This document shows, in pieces, positions 58,185 through 64,000 of a DNA stretch of 64,000 nt. Position 1 is the stretch's first letter. Each line of letters opens with the position of its first letter. The position numbers were made by a program, and so were the translations under genes. This DNA comes from Gentiana macrophylla (Eukaryota; Streptophyta; Magnoliopsida; Gentianales; Gentianaceae). The stretch spans positions 41,560,113-41,624,112 of the forward strand of contig CM047810.1 of assembly GCA_026214975.1 (NCBI GenBank), written 5' to 3'. The notes beneath the pieces are model-generated. The model ran no database searches, was not told the origin of the DNA, and saw only the letters and a program-made list of their open reading frames with translations.

Positions 58185-59852
58185 ATGACTGGCTCGAAAA
58201 ACATGACTCCTGCTACACCAACTAAAGCGGGACGTCCGGGCCCTCCACGTGGAGCGGACACACCACGTGGAGAAGCGAGTAGGAGGGTACTGTCCACAGG
58301 GGCTGACGTCGGACAGGACATCACACCTGACATACGGGCTTACATAAGAGAGAGAACCCGAGCCCGTGAGATACATGAGGCGGCAGTCAGAAAAAGCCGT
58401 GGAAAAGGTATTGCTGGGGCCACTCGTCCGAATAATGATCAGGAATCGGTCTCAGTAGGTGGAACGCCCCTACAGAAAAGTTCTTATACAATAGCCCTTC
58501 AAGCACATATAGATTACGTGGAGCAAATACGCGTGGGTAACATGCTAATCATTGCAGAGGGTTTACCTCCTCAACCCGTCAGCAACATCATTCCCCCCAT
58601 ACCCGCACCAACGGAGATAAAACCCACTATGAATCTGCAAAAAACAGTTCAACCTCAGCGGACAGAGGGAGAGGGGAGCAGTCATGCCACTTCTCTACCC
58701 AAAGTTGGAAGGAGGCCGGCTTTAGTTCATTTGGGGCCCGTGGTCGACGACCGCGGTGCAGCCCCAGGGCGACCTAAAAACCCTAGACAGGTGCATACCT
58801 GTGTATAAGGACAGGGGGATTCACAGGCTGAAGAAAGTTATACGCAACTGCCCACCATCCCAGAAAATCAGGATGAGATGGACATAATGAAAAGACAGAT
58901 AGAGGAATTACAAAAGGGTAAGACCAGAATGAAAGCTAATCCTACCTGGGGTACCTGCGTCTTTCATCGTAACATCTTAAATGCGGCCCTTAGGGGTGGT
59001 ACTCACTACCCAAATCTCACCAATTGTCACGGAACGACGGATCCTTTGGATTGGCTCTCGGCCTTTGAAAGCAAAATTAGTCTATGCACGCCTAGCAATG
59101 AGGCATGATGTATAGCTTTTGTGGGATCAATGCTGGATAGAGCGGTGTCATGGGTTCGTGGTCTTCCTCTGGGTTCGATCCTATTTTAGGACAATTTGAT
59201 AAGCAAGTTCATAGCCGAGTTCAAGTCAATAGGGGCAAAAAGACACATATCGACCTTCACGAGGTCCGACAGGGTGAGAATGAAGGTACCCGCATCTACT
59301 ACGAGCAGTTTTACAAAGTGTATGAGCTAACCAGGGGCATAGCGGATAACGTGGTGATGAGCAGCTTTGAAACGGGGTTGAATCCCGGTTATCTGAAATC
59401 ATATTTTGCTCTTACGCCGCCGTCGAACCTCCAAGAAATGCTGAGTTCAATGAGGAAGTACATCACAACGGCAGGAAATGAGGGCTCATCGTCGTCCAAC
59501 AGGGGCAAACAGAGGGCTGAGCATAGCCCGCCTAGGGATGTAGGAATCGTGATCGTGATATCAAAAAACCCAAAATATTTAAGGAGGAGACCTTCTCTCC
59601 TCTCAGAATATCATACACTCAGATGCTAAATGAAGTAAGGGATGAGCTCCCTGAGCCTTACCCATGATGCCAGACCCACGCCGCGACACCACCAAGTATT
59701 GCGGGTATCACAGGGACAAAGGTCATACCACCGAAGAATACATACAATTCAAACGAGCGATCAAAAAACTATTGGCACTCGGTAATCATGATCCTTACAA
59801 AAAAAGATGCCGGTGGGCCGGACCGAAAAAATCAACAAGCCCGTCAGTTTGA
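58185..59852 (+). pseudogene. Tat-B gag
   Basis: ATG at 58185 opens a 207-residue amino part rich in Pro, Arg and Thr with no clear domain. After a stop at 58808 the same frame carries MKRQIEELQKG and YPNLTNCHGTTDPLDWLSAF, then ESKISLCTPSNEA, the start of the retrotransposon gag domain (to 59108). A shift follows to HIDLHEVRQGENEGTRIYYE and SSFETGLNPGYLKSYFALTP, then PSNLQEMLSSMRKYI (59150-59629). The original frame returns with YCGYHRDKGHTTEEYIQFKR (59664-59852), the zinc-binding C-H-H motif of Tat gag. At least two stops and two frameshifts break it. Confidence 0.88.
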
Positions 59853-59930
59853 CAGACAAATCCGAATGATCACGGAAACCCCCCTAACAACAATCAAATC
59901 AAAAGCCGCATCGGCTACATTAACAAACAT

Positions 59931-60393
59931 GTGGAGAAGCCAGCTGTCCTGTGTGGGAATGAGGAACCCCTTGCTTTTACCCAAAGCGAGATGGTAACTT
60001 CCGTCAACGTGGAGGACATGTGTGTTTGTGTTTCGGTGGTAGTCAATCGGGCATGCGTCAACTGGGTCATGATCGATACGGGAGCATGTCGGGACATCTT
60101 GAATTATAATTGTTTCAAAGAGCTGGGGTTCAGCGACTCGAACTTGAGGCCGCACAGTGGCACCCTTGAAGGCTTTACCAATCACAGAATACAGGTCAAA
60201 AGGGCCATCGACCTAGATGTACAGATTAGAGATTATGCACCTTTCTTGACAGAAGAGGTAACATTTCTCATTGTCGACCTTCAATTGAATTACAACATGA
60301 TAATCGGAACACCGGCCTTGAAACAGTTTCAGATGGTAACTTCCATCCCGCATCAGCAGGCAAAATTTTATGTCGGAGATAGATCGGGGCATC
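59931..60393 (+). pseudogene. Tat-B aspartic protease
   Basis: The frame carries VNWVMIDTGACRDILNYNCF with the active site DTGA, then FLTEEVTFLIVDLQLNYNMI and IGTPALKQFQMVTSIPHQQA, the carboxyl half with the IG.PAL block. These are typical of Tat protease. It is truncated at 60393 by the Athila LTR; the rest of the open frame to 60518 is read-through into that LTR. Confidence 0.9.
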
Positions 60394-61829
60394 TGATCGC
60401 GTGTAAGTCACTAACGTCGATATTACTAGCAAGAATACTATGTAGATCAAAGTATAGTAAATGCGAGTCAAGGTCGATCCCACGGAGACAATGCAACTAT
60501 AAGTATAAACAACTCTAACCTAATTAAGAAGCAACATAGAGGCGGTCATTGACCAACAATAACATAAAAGAAAACAAACATGGTATTCATCTCCTCTCCT
60601 CACCGATCTACTAACTTGGATTAGTTAATCGTTACGTTTACTTCCCCATATAATTTCATTAAATTAATCGTGAGCTTTAGTTTTAATTATCATTATCAGC
60701 TACGGGTACAATTCTTAACCCTATCTACTCCGACAATGGCAGTAGACAATCTATACGCAAGCTACCCTCCTTAATTGGTCCGTAATAGCCCATACGTATA
60801 AAAACCTAGAACTGCCGATATCGAGCGCTAACTCATATCGCTAACCCGCCAAGACAGGTGTCGACATTGACCAGCACGTTCCTAGGGTCCATTCAAGACT
60901 ATGTCCTAATTAACACTTCACTAACAGTCCTTCATGTTAATTTACGAATTACGAATACTAGATTGGCCAGACCTATTTCTTGTTTTAATTATTCCTACCG
61001 ATCAACGTAGCTGTAGTGAATCCCAGTTTAGGTTTTCTAAAACATGCCCCGGTAAACCGGTATAGACCTTCGGGTTACAGGGGGCGGATTTTCCTAATTT
61101 TTGGATCTACATTGCTCAGTACGATTAAAATAAGTAAATTATGGGGTTTTTAAACATGCAGATTAACTAAAACACATAAATACGAACAGATCTACTATAT
61201 TGAAGACAATAAAGGAACGTTCAAAACTTTATACCTTCAACAATGGAGATCTAGCTCGATCTACTCAAGCTCGAGATGATGAAAGAAGGGAGGAAACCGA
61301 AAATAACTCTCCAAAGCTCAAGAAAACTTTATTTCATCAAAATATATAATGTATTTGATAAGATATGAAATTATATACAATTATCTGTAAACGCGGCCTT
61401 ATATAGATACAATGACCGACTTAAGACTCTCTAAAACCCTAACCGATTTAGATAATGCGGCAGAATCAATTTCATGTCCAACAAGACGCCGCTTTACCGG
61501 GCCTAGCCTCCGGGTTACCGGGCCTTCTTTTGTCCTTTTTCTTCAACAGGCTTCTTCTGGAACTTTAATTGCTTGGCCCAATGCACTTTTTTCGGTCCAG
61601 ATCCATTCTCCAATGCTCCAGATTCGGTACATCCTATAAAACACGCAAAATGAGACAAAACAGTACCAAATCTTCGGGGAAAATAGCATAGATGCAGAAT
61701 TACGATCCTAGAAACACTCACATAGCATTTAACATATATTCCATATAATAACAAGCCTATTTATCCTCTCTTGAGCAGAATTTGGGGTGAATAAAGGTAT
61801 AATTATTGGTACCATTTAGAACGTTATCA
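60394..61829 (-). repeat. Athila 3' LTR
   Basis: 1436 bp, reading TGATCGCGTGTAAGTCAC to AGAACGTTATCA on the plus strand. It is the same family as the solo LTR at 15331-16758, in opposite orientation. The outer 5-bp flank is GCATC. Frames inside are chance. Confidence 0.93.
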
Positions 61830-63059
61830 ACTACCCCCCACTTAGATTTTGATCATCCCGAGCAAAAAAGCGAAAAGAAAACAACATCCCTGATTAGTAT
61901 ATAAGTCAATTAAAAACAACTATGCCTCACAAAGTCAAGATTAAGATCATGCCTCTCATATCCATCAGTAACGCATTAAACAATATTCATGTCATGAGCC
62001 AGTGTGTGTGCAATAACTTTCACAACCTCGTAGTAATGCAGACAATCTCACATTACGTCAACCCGTAGTCGAACTAACCAGTCTCAAACATGTTATTCAT
62101 TAATTAATTGAGCTGGCAAGGTGGATCGAGAACCGAGCATATATTACTCTTAGGCTCACATTTATCGGTCTATGCAAAAGTCGTGCGACTTACGCTCCAT
62201 AGACTAAGATATTGCCAAGGACATTATAAATGTATATATTTCAATGCACTTCTCTTTCTTGGCGGGTAAACTCTCATTGATTTATCTATTATACGGCCCC
62301 ACTCATGATAAACTACCGAATCCGAAATTCCATTGCCTTCATAAGCATTGGTGGAACATGATTCGTGATGAAGCTAGGGTCAACTAGAGTAAAAGCAATA
62401 TGCTATCGACTACACACCAAAGGAAGTGAGTTATACGTGCTTAAAATGGTGGCTCATAATAGAATATGCGCTTAATACGCCACTACTTCAGAAGTGGGCA
62501 TTTACTCTTACTCATACAAAGTAAAACAAAGGTGAAGTCAATTAACTCGAAAAGATCAAAGATATCATAATTTTTCGAAATTCTGTTGAAAGGAATCAAA
62601 GTCTAAGTGGTGAATCGTGCATCAAAGAGAATCAAGATAATCATGCAATTCACAGAATATAATGCTAAATAGCTAAGTGACATTCCCTTACCCCTCACTT
62701 AATCGAAACATTGTCCCTAATGTGTAACATGGAAAATAAATTAAAAGGAACTTAGCTTCGGTTAAGGGTAGAACCAAAGAAGAATCGGATCGTCATATAA
62801 ATCATCAGGCTCATGTAAGTAGTCCATGAAGAATCTGTGCTAAATAACTCAAGCAAACCAAGAAGAATAGTGGTAACAAGAAACTGTATAATAAAATTGC
62901 GGCAGTAAAAGAGAAAAATAAATAACTCCAAAACAAATTAAGCCGACAAAATAATTATATTATTATGATTCTGCTACATCAACTAAGTAGGAAAAATAAA
63001 ATTAAAAAAAAACAAGAAAATGGAAAACAACAATAAAAATAAAGAAGAACTAATCATCG
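61830..63059 (-). other. Athila 3' non-coding region and polypurine tract
   Basis: The polypurine tract abuts the LTR. The rest is AT-rich without a recognisable domain or a long frame. Athila elements often have a long untranslated 3' part; nothing else is seen here. Confidence 0.75.
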
Positions 63060-64000
63060 TCAGAATAGTCTTCCAGTTATCTCTAGGCTCAAAACCGGGA
63101 GGTGGACCAGAACTGGAGGCAGCAGCGGCCGAAGAAGAGGCTCGGTGATGGGGGCAGTCCTAGGTGGCGGGGTCGAGGAACTTATGCCATAGTAATTGAT
63201 AATTCTATCCATCTTGTGGTGCAAACTCGCAATCTCTTGCGAGTGCTCCTCAAGCAAGGCACTCTGACTCCTCGGTGCTCCATGCACCAGAGTACGCTCC
63301 ATTTCAGCTCGTCCAACCCGTCTTTGTACTCCTGAAACTAACTATGAACTGAGCTTCAGCTTAGGTTCTTCCGAATCATCACTGACGAGCATCTTCGCCT
63401 CGTCCTCCAAAGCAAACATATCAATCATCAGCCCGTATGGTAGCGGCTCTCGCTCAGAAGCGGCAGCAAGCTCGTGGATACGGCTATGCATTAGTAGACC
63501 GATGTTTATTGGAGATCCCTGCTCCAGATAAAACATCAATTCCACCCTCTTGGTGGTGACAGAGACCGTGTGCTTGGTCGGTAAAAGGCGGGCACAAACA
63601 AATTTGTTTACCATCTTCCGGTCCCAGGATAACTCATTCTCCAGGAAGCTGGTAGGGGCTCCCGCAGGGTTGCGCTTCCATTGCACCCCAAAAAAATCAG
63701 CTATCATGTCCATCCTCTCGAGATGTTCAGTGTTGCTCTAAGATGTGTACTCATCCGGGCCCACCGGTGGACGTCTAACCCCAAAATGAGCGTTGATCCA
63801 CTCCATAGAGAAGTCAACCTTGATACCGCGAACCATAGAATAAGTGGCTCCGGGGTTATACGAAACATATACATAGAATTCTCTTACCACCGTGGCGTTG
63901 AACCGGGCCAGTTCCTCAGCCATGTCCAATATGTCTTGTTCTTGTAAGGCTCCAGGCAAAATTGAACCGCAATCGTCCAAGTCTACCCCTCGTTCTTGAG
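63060..64000 (-). pseudogene. Athila post-pol ORF (plant transposon protein domain)
   Basis: One minus-strand frame, entering from beyond the window, reads DMAEELARFNATVVREFYVY, then VDFSMEWINAHFGVRRPPVG, a stop near 63735, MDMIADFFGVQWKRNPAG and SWDRKMVNKFVCARLLPTKH, then MFYLEQGSPINIGLLMHSRI. After a second stop near 63340 comes a glutamine- and histidine-rich tail (EEHSQEIASLHHKMDRI). This matches, by memory, the 'putative plant transposon protein' domain found after pol in Athila elements. Its function is unknown. All pieces share one frame, so two nonsense codons are its only visible breaks. Confidence 0.82.

Larger units (their letters stand above)
57231..60393 (+). mobile_element. Tat-B: LTR, gag and protease of a Tat-type Gypsy element
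   Basis: LTR (57231-57840), primer-binding site, leader, gag and protease are in normal order. The element is cut at 60393 by the Athila insertion, and RT and later domains are not in the window. The gag and protease resemble the Tat/Retand group of Ty3/Gypsy elements. Confidence 0.86.
60394..64000 (-). mobile_element. Athila-type element, 3' part
   Basis: A 3' LTR (60394-61829) is followed at higher coordinates by a polypurine tract AAGTGGGGGGTAGT on the minus strand (61830-61843), a 1.2-kb non-coding stretch and a minus-strand reading frame that runs off the window. This is the 3' end of an Athila element in minus orientation, inserted in the Tat-B protease. Its 5' LTR, gag and pol would be right of the window. 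Confidence 0.9.

Noticed and set aside
58179..58376. Minus-strand frame antisense to Tat-B gag
   Set aside because: It lies wholly within the gag reading frame on the other strand and has no motif.
63342..63980. Envelope-like protein of Athila
   Set aside because: Some Athila elements have an env-like frame, but no signal peptide or membrane segment is seen here; the sequence fits the plant transposon protein domain instead.

Overview
This window looks like repeat-rich, probably pericentromeric or otherwise gene-poor DNA of a flowering plant, most likely a eudicot. The evidence is plant-type Ty1/Copia and Ty3/Gypsy retrotransposons (Tekay/Del, Athila and Tat lineages), an L1-type LINE remnant, LTR promoters with plant TATA boxes, AT-rich spacers and one plant-type carboxylesterase fragment. 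I found no intact host gene, no rRNA or tRNA gene, no CRISPR array and no bacterial operon. Almost every open reading frame is a decayed piece of a retrotransposon or a shadow of one. The organism cannot be named from this sequence alone.

Layout. 1-6778: minus-strand LTR element of 'family A', of which one LTR and a degenerate interior are visible; it sits in a plus-strand Copia ('Copia-1', 6779-14269). The 3' LTR of Copia-1 is itself split by a complete minus-strand Copia ('Copia-2', 9272-14166, target duplication CTTTG). 14270-14985: LINE reverse transcriptase remnant. 15331-16758: Athila-type solo LTR. 16832-31192: minus-strand Copia-3. Copia-3 contains a 429-bp solo LTR (19642-20070, duplication CTAAG) and, in its leader, a complete 9.0-kb element of 'family B' (21851-30854, duplication GTTTC) with nearly intact LTRs but almost no coding sense. 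31193-32959: AT-rich spacer. 32960-33250: broken carboxylesterase end, next to the truncated LTR of a minus-strand Tekay/Del chromovirus (33365-42316).

42400-47788: minus-strand Copia-4, split by a family A solo LTR (44469-46271, duplication ATCGC). 48017-49635: 1.6-kb internally deleted Copia-5 with two 153-bp LTRs. 50011-50149: MITE-like inverted repeat. 50271-56802: Tat-type element (Tat-A) whose leader carries tandem arrays, including a 66-bp satellite-like array, and is split by a family B solo LTR (51405-53354, duplication ATGAT) and an Athila-like solo LTR (54448-56061, duplication CACAG). 56803-57217: family B LTR fragment. 57231-60393: second Tat element (Tat-B) with gag and protease, cut by a minus-strand Athila element (60394 to beyond the window end).

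The genes do not form a pathway; they are layers of insertions. Target duplications, primer-binding sites and polypurine tracts give the nesting order. Oldest are the Copia, Tat and LINE hosts. Families A and B, the Athila LTRs and Copia-2 came later. Several solo LTRs show that recombination between LTRs has removed element interiors.

The most unusual signals are: families A and B, which look non-autonomous and repeat a polypurine octamer through their interiors; a 72-bp repeat in the Tekay LTR built around paired 14-bp palindromes; and the 66-bp array in Tat-A.
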